This document shows positions 34,652 through 44,151 of a DNA stretch of 47,404 nt, one piece after another. The position numbers were made by a program, and so were the translations under genes. The stretch spans positions 1 through 47,404 of the forward strand of contig JAIXWM010000202.1 in assembly GCA_027491255.1 (NCBI GenBank), given 5' to 3'. The stretch comes from Rubrivivax sp. Its GTDB lineage: Bacteria; Pseudomonadota; Gammaproteobacteria; Burkholderiales; Burkholderiaceae_C. The notes beneath the pieces were generated by a model, which did not search any database, was not told the origin of the DNA, and saw only the letters and a list, made by a program, of their open reading frames with translations. Each line of letters begins with the position of its first letter. Positions within the stretch are counted from its first letter, which is position 1.

Positions 34652-36259
34652 ATGAACGACGGCGGCGAGTTCGACCACATCGTCGTCGGCGGCGGGGCCG
34701 CGGGTTGCGTGCTTGCGAACCGCCTCAGCGCCGACCCCGCCTGCCGCGTCCTGCTGCTCGAGGCCGGGGGCGAGCCGGACTCGCCGTGGTTCAGCGTGCC
34801 GGTGGGCTACCGGCACACCATCGGCCACCCGCGCTATGACTGGAACTTCGAGGGCGAGCCCGAGCCGGGCCTGGGCGGCCGCCGCCTGCGCCACCCGCGC
34901 GGCAAGGTGCTCGGGGGCTCGACCGCGATCAACGGCATGGTGGCGATCCGCGGCCAGGCGGCCGACTACGACAGCTGGCGCGCGCTCGGCCTGCCGGGCT
35001 GGGGCTGGAGCGAGGTGCTGCCCTGGTTCCGCCGCAGCGAAGACCACGTGCTCGGCGCGAGCGCGCTGCATGGCCGCGGCGGGCCATGGAGCGTGCAGGC
35101 CGCGCGCATGCACTGGCCGCTGCTGGACGACGTGCGCGCCGCTGCGCGGGCCCAGGGCCTGCCGGCGCTGGAGGACTTCAACACCGGCGAGAACGAAGGC
35201 GTGGGGCCGATCCACGTCAACCAGCGCGGCGGCCGGCGCTGGAGCGCGGCCGACGGCTACCTGCGTGCGGCCCGGCGGCGTCCCAACCTGCGCGTGGTCA
35301 CCGGCGCCCTGGCCGAGGCGGTGGACTTTGCCGGCCGCCGCGCCTGTGCCGTGCGCTGGCGCGATGCCGCCGGCGGGCGCCACTGCGCGCGCGCGGTGGG
35401 GGAGGTCGTGCTCGCCGCCGGGGCCATCGGCAGCCCGGTGCTGCTGCTGCGCAGCGGGCTCGGGCCGGGGGCGGAATTGCAGGGCCTGGGCATCGACGTC
35501 GTTGCCGACCTGCCCGGCGTCGGCCGCAACCTGCACGACCACCTGCAGGTGGCGCTGCGCTGGCGGCTCGAGGGCGCGGACACCCTGAACGCGCGCATGA
35601 ACTCGCCCTGGCGCCTGGCCGCGATGGCGCTGCGCTACGTGGTGACGCGCACCGGGCCACTGACGATGGCGCCCTGCCAGCTCGGCCTGTTCGCGCGTTC
35701 CGGCCCCGGCGTCGAACGCGCCGATCTCGGCTGGAACGTGCTCGCGTTCTCGCGCGCAAGCTTCGAGTCCGGCTTCGACCCCTACCCCGGCCTGACGCTG
35801 ATCTCCTACGACCTGCGTCCGACGAGCCGCGGCCGCCTCACGCTGGCCGGGCCCGACCCCACGCTGCCGCCGCGCATCCTGATGAACTACCTGGACACCG
35901 AGCGCGACGGCCGCGTCACCGTCGCAGGCATGCGCTGGTCACGCCGGCTCATGGCAGCGCCGGCGCTCGCGCGCTACCGGCCGCAGGAGCTGTGGCCCGG
36001 GCCCGCGGTGCCCGACGACGAGGCGGCGCTGCTGGCGGCCGCGCGCGAGCGCGCCGGCACCATCTACCACCCGGTGGGCAGCGCGCGCATGGGGCCCGAC
36101 GGCGACCCGCTCGCGGTGTGCGACGCGAGCCTGCGCGTGCGCGGCGTGCAGGGCCTGCGCGTGGTCGACGCCTCGGTGATGCCGAGCATCGTCTCGGGCA
36201 ACACCGCCAGCCCGACGGTCATGATCGCGGAGAAGGGCGCGGCGATGATCCGCGGCTGA
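34652..36259 (+). CDS. GMC-family oxidoreductase (choline dehydrogenase-like)
   Basis: A 535-residue flavoprotein. The FAD motif is VVGGGAAGCVLANRLS near residue 11, GMC signature 1 is HPRGKVLGGSTAINGM, and the catalytic His and Asn are in YHPVGSARMG and IVSGNTASPTVM. It oxidises an alcohol, typically to an aldehyde, passing electrons to FAD. It lies 154 bases after the binding-protein gene, so it may have its own promoter or be the last gene of the operon. The alcohol is unknown. Confidence 0.92.
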   Translation: MNDGGEFDHIVVGGGAAGCVLANRLSADPACRVLLLEAGGEPDSPWFSVPVGYRHTIGHPRYDWNFEGEPEPGLGGRRLRHPRGKVLGGSTAINGMVAIRGQAADYDSWRALGLPGWGWSEVLPWFRRSEDHVLGASALHGRGGPWSVQAARMHWPLLDDVRAAARAQGLPALEDFNTGENEGVGPIHVNQRGGRRWSAADGYLRAARRRPNLRVVTGALAEAVDFAGRRACAVRWRDAAGGRHCARAVGEVVLAAGAIGSPVLLLRSGLGPGAELQGLGIDVVADLPGVGRNLHDHLQVALRWRLEGADTLNARMNSPWRLAAMALRYVVTRTGPLTMAPCQLGLFARSGPGVERADLGWNVLAFSRASFESGFDPYPGLTLISYDLRPTSRGRLTLAGPDPTLPPRILMNYLDTERDGRVTVAGMRWSRRLMAAPALARYRPQELWPGPAVPDDEAALLAAARERAGTIYHPVGSARMGPDGDPLAVCDASLRVRGVQGLRVVDASVMPSIVSGNTASPTVMIAEKGAAMIRG

Positions 36260-36313
36260 AGAGACGCCGGGAGGACGCGGCCTGCAATATGGTGGTCGGT
36301 GGTTTCGCCCTCA

Positions 36314-36562
36314 TCACTCGCGGCCGGTGTCTTTTTGTTCTCGGGGCCAGACTCGCGCGTAGTCCTCGCGCTGTTCAGGCGTCATTTTGGCGATGGCTGA
36401 CTCGCAGTCAGAGCCGCGCTCCTCGAATACGCGTTCGGGGTTGGCCGTCCCGAGTTGGGCGCCAGGCGCTGTTTCCGGCCACCGAATGCGGGCGTCTGAT
36501 GCGCATCCCCAGTCAAGGGTTTCCTCGGTGCCGCCAGAGCTTGTTGCAGTCGGTTGAATTAC
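36314..36562 (-). pseudogene. Protein-like open frame without a start, upstream of cas3
   Basis: On the minus strand, 82 codons are open from just after a TAG at 36563-36565 to a TGA at 36314-36316. The composition is protein-like (NPERVFEERGSDCESAIAK, then MTPEQREDYARVWPREQ). The only ATG is 23 codons from the end, and no family is recognised. It may be the tail of a gene whose front was lost when the CRISPR-Cas locus arrived. It may also be chance. It fills most of the 343-base gap between the GMC gene and cas3. Confidence 0.3.
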
Positions 36563-36569
36563 CTATGCT
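36541..36569 (+). promoter_or_regulatory. Weak candidate promoter for the cas operon
   Basis: TTGTTG (36541-36546) and TATGCT (36564-36569) are separated by 17 bases and end 33 bases before the cas3 start. Matches to consensus are 3 and 4 of 6. No better candidate is seen in the gap. Confidence 0.25.
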
Positions 36570-36602
36570 CGAGACTGTGCAGGCCAGGGAGGACTAAAGC
36601 AG

Positions 36603-39428
36603 GTGATGCAGTCACTTGACCGGTGGGGCAAGGCACTTCCTACAGGCACGGGCTCGAGCATCGACCTACCCTTGTACCACCCCTTGCCCTGGCACAGCTT
36701 GGACGTTGCAGCCACGGGTGCCGCGCTACTCGAACGACTACCGGCATTGCGGCAGCAATTGGCGCAGCGGTTGGACATCAGCGAGGAGCAGGCCATCCGA
36801 TGGGCCGCATTCTGGCTGGCCCTGCACGATCTCGGAAAGTTTGCCGAGTCCTTCCAGAGCCAGTGTCCTGATCTGTTTACGCACTTGCGAGGTCGTCCGC
36901 CCGACCCGGCCAAGCCCTACACGCTGCGTCACGACAGCGTGGGCATGCTGTTCTGGAAAGAGGTGCTGCGCGAGCGTGTCATCGACGAGGCCTGGTTCGG
37001 CGACAACACCTTGGACCTGGCCGACGGCCTGGACTTCTGGGCCCGCGCAAGCACGGGTCATCATGGCCAGCCGCCGACCGAGGGCGACCACTGGGGCCAG
37101 CACTTCGACGTGCGCGACGATCGCCCGGCGGCGATGGCCTTCGTGGACAGCGTACGCGCCCAGTTCATGGATGCTGACCTCTCTGCCGCCATCGCAGCGC
37201 AGGAGCCTGTGGCGTTCCTGCGGCACAGCCAGGAACTGTCTTGGTGGCTGGCAGGCCTCACGGTCCTGGCCGACTGGCTGGGCTCGAACACGCAATGGTT
37301 TGCCTATCGGCCCTTGGCCGTGGCGCAGGCCGACTACTGGGGCACAGCCTGTCGACAGGCCGCCGAAGCACTGGCCGCGAGTGGCGTGCTTGCGCCGGAG
37401 GCGGCGCCAGCGATGGACTTTCAGGATCTCTTTCCCAGCATCACGACGCCCTCGCCGTTGCAGGAGTGGGCGACCCGGGTGCCGCTGGCCGCGGCACCAC
37501 AGGTCCATCTGCTGGAGGACGTGACCGGTGCCGGCAAGACCGAGGCGGCGCTGATGCTGACGCACCGCCTGATGGCCAGTGGGCAGGCCGACGGCTTCTT
37601 CATTGCCCTGCCCACGATGGCGACGGCCAATGCCATGTATGGGCGTATTGCAACTGCCTACGCTCGATTGTTCAACGACCCAGCCAGCCTGGTGCTGGCG
37701 CATGGCCAGCGCGCGCTGCAGAGCGACTTCGCCGCGACCGTGCTGGTCGAGGACTTCGCTGCCCGCGTTTTGCCTGCGGTGAGCGAGGAACGCGACCCGC
37801 GCCAGCAGGACGAGACGGCATCGGCCCGTTGCAGCGCTTGGCTGGCCGATCACAACAAGCGTGCGCTTCTGTCACCGGCTGGGGTGGGCACCATCGATCA
37901 GGCACTGCTGGCCGTATTGCACAGCAAGCACCAGTCGCTGCGCCTGCTGGGCCTGATGCACAAGGTGCTGGTGGTCGACGAGGTGCATGCGTGCGACGCT
38001 TACATGGAAAGCGTGCTTGCAGTGTTGCTGGAGTTTCACGCCCGTGGCGGCGGCAGTGCCGTGCTGTTGTCGGCCACGTTACCGCAGCGCATGAAGCAAG
38101 CCCTGCTGGGCGCCTTTGCCCGGGGCGCACAAGCAGCAGCGCCGCGGGCCGAGGCGCAAGCCTACCCGCTGGCCAGCAGTTGGCCCGCTGCGGGCGGCGG
38201 TGGGCTGCAGGCGGTTCCCATCGCCACCCGTGCTGACGTGCAGCGGCGCGTGGACGTACGCTGCAGCAGTGATCTCGCCGAGATCGAGAGCGTCATTTCC
38301 GCGGCGCTGGCGGCCGGCCAGTGCGTGTGCTGGGTGCGCAATACCGTGGCAGATGCGCTGCAGGCCTGCGAGCGTTTTGCTGCGGTGGTCCCGGCCGATC
38401 GCCTGATGCTGTTCCACGCCCGATTCACGCTGCACGACCGACTGGCGATGGAGCAGCAGGTGCTCGTCGCCTTCGGCAAGGACAGCAGACCAGCGCAGCG
38501 CGCCGGGCGCCTTCTCGTCGCAACCCAGGTGGTGGAGCAGTCGCTGGATGTCGACTTCGACCTGCTGGTGACTGACCTCGCACCCGTTGACCGAGTCATC
38601 CAGCGCGCTGGCCGGCTGCGCCGCCACCGGCGCAGGGCTGACGGCACGCCACAAAGCGACCCCGTTGCGCCCGACGCACGCGGCACCCCTGTACTGTGGG
38701 TGTTGACGCCGCCTTGGAGCGACACCCCTGACGCCCGCTGGTTCAAATCCGCTTTCTCCAGGGCGGCGCATGTCTACACCCACCATGGCCAGCTTTGGCT
38801 GACAGCCCGCGCGCTGCGCGAAGGCGGATTCACCATGCCGGACGATGCGCGCCGGCTGATCGAAGGCGTGTTCGGCCGCGATGCCGACGTGCCGCCGGGC
38901 CTGCAGGAGAACGCGCTCGCGGCCGAAGGCCTGGGCTACGCGGCGCAGACCCAGGCGCAGATGAACACGCTGAAGCTGACCGGTGGCTATATGCGCGGTG
39001 GCATCGACTGGTGGAGTGAGGCGCAGACCCCTTCACGCCTGGGTGACGCCAGCACCAGCGTAGCGCTGGCGCGTTGGGTGGATGGCCACCTGCAACCCTG
39101 GGTGACGCGACCGGAATCCCGCCATGGCTGGGCTTACAGCAGCCTGCGCGTGGCAGAGCGGCTGATCGCAGCCACGGCAGAACCGGCCGACCCGCTTCGC
39201 CGGGCCGTTCTGGCGGCCACGCTGGCCGAGCTGCCGGCCCAGGGCAAGTGGACCGTAATGATGCCGCTGGAACCCAGCGCCGACGGATGGGTTGGCGAGG
39301 CACTGGCTGTCGCGCGCAAGGGCCAGGTCCCAAGCCGCCTGCGCTGGCGCTACGACCCGCGCCGCGGCCTGGAACTGCTGCGTGACACCCGAAGCGATGT
39401 GGCCCTGAACGAGGACTCCGAGTCATGA
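36603..39428 (+). CDS. cas3: CRISPR-associated helicase/nuclease Cas3 (type I-E)
   Basis: A 941-residue protein. The N-terminal HD nuclease domain shows WHSLDV (His31, Asp34), LALHDLGKF (His75, Asp76), TGHHGQPP (His153, His154) and LADWLGS (Asp224). The superfamily 2 helicase shows Walker A VTGAGKTEA (Lys312), DEVH box VVDEVHACD (459-462), SAT motif LLSATLPQ (490-492) and motif VI VIQRAGRLRRH (667-675). All key residues are present, so it should be active. It unwinds and degrades DNA marked by Cascade. GTG 36603 or ATG 36606 may be the start; AGGGAGGA lies about 9 bases before the GTG. It overlaps cas8e (ATGA), unlike E. coli where cas3 is a separate unit. Confidence 0.96.
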   Translation: MMQSLDRWGKALPTGTGSSIDLPLYHPLPWHSLDVAATGAALLERLPALRQQLAQRLDISEEQAIRWAAFWLALHDLGKFAESFQSQCPDLFTHLRGRPPDPAKPYTLRHDSVGMLFWKEVLRERVIDEAWFGDNTLDLADGLDFWARASTGHHGQPPTEGDHWGQHFDVRDDRPAAMAFVDSVRAQFMDADLSAAIAAQEPVAFLRHSQELSWWLAGLTVLADWLGSNTQWFAYRPLAVAQADYWGTACRQAAEALAASGVLAPEAAPAMDFQDLFPSITTPSPLQEWATRVPLAAAPQVHLLEDVTGAGKTEAALMLTHRLMASGQADGFFIALPTMATANAMYGRIATAYARLFNDPASLVLAHGQRALQSDFAATVLVEDFAARVLPAVSEERDPRQQDETASARCSAWLADHNKRALLSPAGVGTIDQALLAVLHSKHQSLRLLGLMHKVLVVDEVHACDAYMESVLAVLLEFHARGGGSAVLLSATLPQRMKQALLGAFARGAQAAAPRAEAQAYPLASSWPAAGGGGLQAVPIATRADVQRRVDVRCSSDLAEIESVISAALAAGQCVCWVRNTVADALQACERFAAVVPADRLMLFHARFTLHDRLAMEQQVLVAFGKDSRPAQRAGRLLVATQVVEQSLDVDFDLLVTDLAPVDRVIQRAGRLRRHRRRADGTPQSDPVAPDARGTPVLWVLTPPWSDTPDARWFKSAFSRAAHVYTHHGQLWLTARALREGGFTMPDDARRLIEGVFGRDADVPPGLQENALAAEGLGYAAQTQAQMNTLKLTGGYMRGGIDWWSEAQTPSRLGDASTSVALARWVDGHLQPWVTRPESRHGWAYSSLRVAERLIAATAEPADPLRRAVLAATLAELPAQGKWTVMMPLEPSADGWVGEALAVARKGQVPSRLRWRYDPRRGLELLRDTRSDVALNEDSES

Positions 39429-41062
39429 ACTTGCTGACCGCCGCGTGGATGCCGGTGCGTGACCGCGAAGGGCGGCGTCACTGGATCCGTCCTGATCAAC
39501 TCGCTGATTTCGCCTGGCTTGCGTTTGACGCCGACCGGCCCGACTTCAACGGTGCGCTTGCGCAGTTCGCCATCGGGCTGCTGCAGACCACGACGCCGAT
39601 CGACAACGCCATCACCTGGCGGCGACTGTTGAAGGCCCCGCCCGAGGCGTCCGAACTGCAGCAGTGGTTCGCGCCGGTGGCTCACGCGTTCGAACTGGAC
39701 GGGGATGGGGCGCGTTTCATGCAGGACATCGATCTTGGCGCCGACGGCGTTGCGGTCAACGACATCGATGCGCTGCTGATCGAGTCGCCAGGCGAGCAGA
39801 CCGTGAAGAACAACGCTGACCACTTCGTCAAGCGCGCCCAAGTGCGGGGGCTATGTCCTGCCTGCACCGCCCTGGCGCTGTTCACCTTGCAGTTGAACGC
39901 ACCAGCGGGTGGCGCGGGCCACCGTACCGGGCTGCGTGGGGGCGGGCCTTTGACGACCCTGGTCATGGCGGCAGACGACACCGGGCTATGGCAGCATCTC
40001 TGGCTGAACGTGCGTCCCTTGCCCGATTTCCTGGCTCACGGCGGTGACGCAGCCCAGCACGCACCACAGCGCTGCTTTCCTTGGCTCGGACCGCTGAGCG
40101 CGCTGCAGGAGCCCACGTCCAACAGCGAACTCGCGCAGTCGCAGATGCATCCGGCCCATGTCTTCTGGGCCATGCCCAGGCGCATACGCCTTGACATGGG
40201 CGACCGGGCCGGCGGCACCTGCGATCTTTGTGCGCGCGCCGCTGCGGCGCTGATCAGTCGCTACGCCACGAAGAACTACGGCCTGAACTACAAAGGCGGC
40301 TGGAACCACCCGCTGTCGCCGTACTACGAGAGCAAGGAGATTTGGCTGCCGCTGCACCCGCAGCCCGACGGCCTGGGCTACCGCCACTGGCTGGCCTGGG
40401 TGCTGGGCGTCCGCAGCGAGCGTCAGACCACGCGCGCGGCCACTGTGGTGCAGCGTGCGATGGATCTGGACCGGCGCACGCTGGGTGGCCCGCTGCGCCT
40501 GTGGGCCTTCGGCTATGACATGGACAACATGAAGGCGCGCTGCTGGTACGAGTCCACCTTGCCGGTCTACGACCTGGCCGGCTGCTCGCCTGACGCCCGC
40601 CAGGGTGTACAGGCTGAAGTAGGTCGCTGGCTTGCCGGTGCCGATCTGGCCAGCCGGTACCTGCGGGATGCTGTGAAGAACGCCTGGTTTGGCGCAGACG
40701 CGCGCGGCGATTTCAGCCACATCGACGCCGCATTCTGGAGCGGCACCGAGCCGGCGTTCTACGCCGAGCTGCGTGAGCTCATCACCTCCACGCGCGATGG
40801 CGTCGAGCGACCGCCCCTGCCGACCCGCGAAGCCTGGCATTCCATACTGGTGCGCACGGCGATACGCCTGTTCGACGGCGACTTCGTCGGCAGCGGCTTG
40901 GTGGACCGCCAGAACCCGCGCCGTGCCGCGCTGGCGCAGCGGCAGCTGCGCCAATCTCTGCACGGCCCAAAGCTGAGGCAGGCGCTGGGCCTACCCGTCG
41001 AAGTGCCGGCCGCCAAGCCGGCACGCAAGTCCACCCCCCGCGTCCAGAAGGAGGCTGCATGA
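39425..41062 (+). CDS. cas8e: Cascade large subunit Cas8e (Cse1/CasA)
   Basis: A 545-residue large subunit, which recognises the PAM and recruits Cas3. Zinc-binding Cys pairs are seen at Cys144/Cys147 (RGLCPACTAL) and Cys266/Cys269 (GTCDLCARA). The block YGLNYKGGWNHPLSPYY is typical of Cse1. The ATG overlaps the cas3 stop by four bases, and the stop overlaps cse2. Confidence 0.95.
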   Translation: MNLLTAAWMPVRDREGRRHWIRPDQLADFAWLAFDADRPDFNGALAQFAIGLLQTTTPIDNAITWRRLLKAPPEASELQQWFAPVAHAFELDGDGARFMQDIDLGADGVAVNDIDALLIESPGEQTVKNNADHFVKRAQVRGLCPACTALALFTLQLNAPAGGAGHRTGLRGGGPLTTLVMAADDTGLWQHLWLNVRPLPDFLAHGGDAAQHAPQRCFPWLGPLSALQEPTSNSELAQSQMHPAHVFWAMPRRIRLDMGDRAGGTCDLCARAAAALISRYATKNYGLNYKGGWNHPLSPYYESKEIWLPLHPQPDGLGYRHWLAWVLGVRSERQTTRAATVVQRAMDLDRRTLGGPLRLWAFGYDMDNMKARCWYESTLPVYDLAGCSPDARQGVQAEVGRWLAGADLASRYLRDAVKNAWFGADARGDFSHIDAAFWSGTEPAFYAELRELITSTRDGVERPPLPTREAWHSILVRTAIRLFDGDFVGSGLVDRQNPRRAALAQRQLRQSLHGPKLRQALGLPVEVPAAKPARKSTPRVQKEAA

Positions 41063-41565
41063 CCTCGCTGAACTTCCGCCCCGAGCAAGCCTGGGGAGAA
41101 TTGCTGCTGCGCTGGTGGCGCGAACTGTCCGAGGACACCGGTGGCCGCGCCGCGCTGCGCCGGGCGCCGGACATCACCGCCGTTGTGCTGATCCCGGCTT
41201 TCCAGCGCCTGCACCGGACGCTGCTCGGCGCGGGCTGGCCCGACCAGCCCTGGACCAACGACCGTCTGGCCGCCGCCGCCGCGCTGCTGGCCCACGTACG
41301 AGACCATGGCGAACGCACTCTGCCCCAGGCAATGAGCGACGGCGACAAGCCCGTTGTGAGCCCGCTGCGCTTCATGCGTCTGCTGGAAGCTCCCGATGCC
41401 GACGCGCTCTTCACCGGCCTGCGCCGAATGCTGCCGCTGATAAAGCACCGCACCGATGTGCTGGCGCTGGCCACCGACGTCGTCAACTGGGGTGACGCGG
41501 TGAAGAAGCGCTGGGCCTACGCCTACGAATGGCCCGCAAAGGCCAAGAGTCGATCCGCAGCCTGA
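41059..41565 (+). CDS. cse2: Cascade small subunit Cse2 (Cas11e/CasB)
   Basis: A 168-residue helical small subunit, present in two copies in type I-E Cascade, where it holds the target strands. Recognisable blocks are SPLRFMRLLEAPDADALFTG and LRRMLPLIKH. The ATG overlaps the cas8e stop (ATGA). Confidence 0.93.
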   Translation: MTSLNFRPEQAWGELLLRWWRELSEDTGGRAALRRAPDITAVVLIPAFQRLHRTLLGAGWPDQPWTNDRLAAAAALLAHVRDHGERTLPQAMSDGDKPVVSPLRFMRLLEAPDADALFTGLRRMLPLIKHRTDVLALATDVVNWGDAVKKRWAYAYEWPAKAKSRSAA

Positions 41566-41611
41566 GTTGCTGCTGCGCATACCGCGCTTACAACCGTCCC
41601 GGGAGACCAAC

Positions 41612-42679
41612 ATGTCACGCTTCATCCAGCTCCACCTCCTGACCGCCTACCCGCCCGCCAACCTCAACCGCGACGACACCGGCCGCCCGAAGACCGCCTT
41701 GCTGGGTGACGCTTTGCGGCTGCGCGTCTCTTCGCAGAGTCTCAAGCGCGCTTGGCGTACGTCGGACGTGTTCGAGGAAGCCATCGGCTCCCAGCACCTG
41801 GGCACGCGCACCAAGCTCTTGGGTGTGGATCTGCACCAGCGGCTGGTACGAGGCGGCGTGGCCGACAAGGCCGCTCGGGAATGGGCGCGCGCCATGGCCG
41901 GGCAGTTCGGCAAGCTCAAGGCCGACAAGAAGTCCGAGAACGACGAGGACCTGCAGATCGAGCAGCTGGCGCACATCAGCCCGAGCGAGCGCGGCGCTGT
42001 GCAAGCGCTGGCCGTAGCCTGCGCCGAACGCAAGAGCGCGCCGACCGCCGAGGAGCTCAAGCTGCTGACCCGTCCCCGCGCCGCGGTGGACATTGCGATG
42101 TTCGGCCGCATGCTGGCCGACGCACCCGCGTTCAACCAGGAAGCCGCGGTCCAGGTCGCCCACGCCATCACCGTACACAAGGCCGCCGTCGAGGACGACT
42201 ACTTCAGTGCCGTCGACGACCTCAACCTGGGGCTGGAAGACAAGGGCGCAGGCCATATCGGCGAACGCGGCTACGGCGCTGGCTTGTTCTACCTGTACCT
42301 CTGCATCAACCGCGAGCTGTTGCAGGACAACCTGGGCAGCGATGCCGCGCTCACCCGCCAGGCGCTGCGAGGCCTGTTGCACGCGGTCACGCAGGTGGCG
42401 CCCACCGGTATGCAGAACAGCTTCGGATCGCGCGCCCGTGCCAGCTACCTGCTGGCCGAGAAGGGAGACCAGCAACCGCGCTCCCTGGTGCAGGCCTTCC
42501 TGAAACCGGTGAAGCCGTACGGCGACCAGAGCATGCTGGCGCAGGCCGTGGCCGCACTCGACCAGCGGCGCGAGAACTTTGACAAGGTCTATGGCGCCTG
42601 TGCCGACGCACGCAGCCACTTCGACGTCGAGCGCGGCGACGGCTCGCTGGCCGAGGTGGTGGCTTTCGTGCAGGACTGA
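41612..42679 (+). CDS. cas7e: Cascade backbone subunit Cas7e (Cse4/CasC)
   Basis: A 355-residue RAMP-like backbone subunit, six copies per Cascade along the guide RNA. It opens with FIQLHLLTAYPPANLNRDD and RLRVSSQSLKRAWR, both highly conserved in the family. Further blocks are DIAMFGRMLADAP and PTGMQNSFGSRARASY. The ATG at 41612 has GGGAG about 7 bases upstream. Confidence 0.96.
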   Translation: MSRFIQLHLLTAYPPANLNRDDTGRPKTALLGDALRLRVSSQSLKRAWRTSDVFEEAIGSQHLGTRTKLLGVDLHQRLVRGGVADKAAREWARAMAGQFGKLKADKKSENDEDLQIEQLAHISPSERGAVQALAVACAERKSAPTAEELKLLTRPRAAVDIAMFGRMLADAPAFNQEAAVQVAHAITVHKAAVEDDYFSAVDDLNLGLEDKGAGHIGERGYGAGLFYLYLCINRELLQDNLGSDAALTRQALRGLLHAVTQVAPTGMQNSFGSRARASYLLAEKGDQQPRSLVQAFLKPVKPYGDQSMLAQAVAALDQRRENFDKVYGACADARSHFDVERGDGSLAEVVAFVQD

Positions 42680-42684
42680 CCAGC

Positions 42685-43404
42685 ATGCAGTTCCTGCTCT
42701 TCCAGTTGCATGCGCCGCTTGCTGCCTGGGGCGACGTGGCTGTTGGCACCTACCGCGGCACTCGTGAGCACCCAGGCGCCTCTGCGCTCGTGGGCCTGCT
42801 GGGCGCTGCCCTGGGCCTGAAGCGCGACGACGAAGCCGCCCACGCCGCTTTGCGCGACAGTTGCGCCTTCGCAGTGGGCACCGTCGACGCTGGCACCTTG
42901 CTACGCGACTACCACACGTCCCAAGTGCCAGGCCGCAGCGAGCTCAAAGGGCGGCCGCACCGCACGCGGCGTGACGAACTCAGCCTCCCGCGGGAGGACC
43001 TGAACACCATCCTGTCCGCGCGCGACTACAGGCAAGGCGGCATCTGGGCCGTCGCCGCCCAGGCTTTGCCAGGCGCCGCGTACAGCCTGGATGCGCTGGC
43101 GCAGGCCTTGCGCCAGCCACGTTTTGTGCTCTACCTTGGCCGCAAGTGCTGCCCGCCGGCCGCGCCGCTGGCGCCGCAGGTGATCCCAGCCGAATCGGCA
43201 CACGCCGCGCTCACGGCTTATCTGGCCGCCGCCGACCCGCCGGCGCGCCTGGCAAGCCTCGCCTGGGCTGATGGCGTGGCCGCTGGCCTGCCGCCTCACC
43301 TGAGCGTGCCACGCAAGGACAGGCTTATCCGTCGCGGCAGCTGGCGGTTCGGCGACCGCACAGAACACATGGCGCTGCTGCAGGCCGAGGCCGACGACCA
43401 ATGA
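42685..43404 (+). CDS. cas5e: Cascade subunit Cas5e (CasD)
   Basis: A 239-residue RAMP protein that caps the 5' handle of the guide RNA. The opening LLFQLHAPLAAWGDVAVGTYRGT contains the typical L-x-AP-x-A-x-WG pattern. HPGASALVGLLGAALGL and FVLYLGRKCCPPAAPL are also family blocks. AGGA lies about 8 bases upstream, and the stop overlaps cas6e. Confidence 0.95.
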   Translation: MQFLLFQLHAPLAAWGDVAVGTYRGTREHPGASALVGLLGAALGLKRDDEAAHAALRDSCAFAVGTVDAGTLLRDYHTSQVPGRSELKGRPHRTRRDELSLPREDLNTILSARDYRQGGIWAVAAQALPGAAYSLDALAQALRQPRFVLYLGRKCCPPAAPLAPQVIPAESAHAALTAYLAAADPPARLASLAWADGVAAGLPPHLSVPRKDRLIRRGSWRFGDRTEHMALLQAEADDQ

Positions 43405-44120
43405 ACGACATCGCTTCGCAAAACCCCGCCATGCACTTCAGCCTCATCACCCCCACCCCCGGGCACGAGCGCGAGGTCGCCCGGGACTGGATCCGCAACG
43501 CCTACGAAGCCCACCAGTGGCTGTGGCGCTTCCTGCCGGCGCAGCCCGGCACCGAGCGCCGCTTCCTGTTCCGCCGCCGTGACGTGGACGGCCTGCCGCG
43601 CTTCTATCTGGTGTCCGACCGCGAACCCGTTGCGCCCACGTCCCACTGGCAGGTCCGCAGCAAGCCCTACGCGCCCGAACTCCAGGCTGGCGACAGACTG
43701 GTCTTCGAGTTGCGTGCCAATCCGGTGGTCAGCACCCGCAATGCGGCCGGCAAGGCCGCGAGGCATGACGTGGTGATGCAGGAGAAGACGCGGCTGCTGA
43801 AGGAGCGCAGTCTCGAGCGCTGGGCCGACTGGACAGGCCCCGACCGCCCGGCGCTGCAGGATCTGGTGCAGCGCTGCGGCTCCGCCTGGCTGCACCAGCG
43901 CAGCGCAGCCCTTGGTGTGGAACTGGACGCCGCGACTCTGCGCGTGGACGGCTACGAGCAACACCGTGGCAAGGCCGGCGCCCTACGCTTTTCCAGCATG
44001 GACTTCAGCGGCCATCTACGGGTGCTGGACCCAGCGGCACTGCAGCGGGCGCTCATGGCGGGTGTCGGGCACGCCAAGGCCTTTGGCTGCGGTTTGCTGC
44101 TGATACGCCCCATCGGCTAA
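43401..44120 (+). CDS. cas6e: Guide-RNA endonuclease Cas6e (Cse3/CasE)
   Basis: A 239-residue endonuclease that cleaves the repeat hairpin in the precursor transcript and stays bound as part of Cascade. The catalytic-region histidine is likely that in YEAHQWLWRFLP. The C-terminal glycine-rich RAMP loop is GVGHAKAFGCGLLLIRP. The hairpin it should cut is seen in the array repeat (CCCCGC...GCGGGG). The ATG overlaps cas5e (ATGA). A later ATG at 43431 (MHFSLITPTPG) is closer to the usual family start. Confidence 0.94.
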   Translation: MNDIASQNPAMHFSLITPTPGHEREVARDWIRNAYEAHQWLWRFLPAQPGTERRFLFRRRDVDGLPRFYLVSDREPVAPTSHWQVRSKPYAPELQAGDRLVFELRANPVVSTRNAAGKAARHDVVMQEKTRLLKERSLERWADWTGPDRPALQDLVQRCGSAWLHQRSAALGVELDAATLRVDGYEQHRGKAGALRFSSMDFSGHLRVLDPAALQRALMAGVGHAKAFGCGLLLIRPIG

Positions 44121-44151
44121 GCTGCCTGAATCAAACTCCTCCGAGCAAGCC

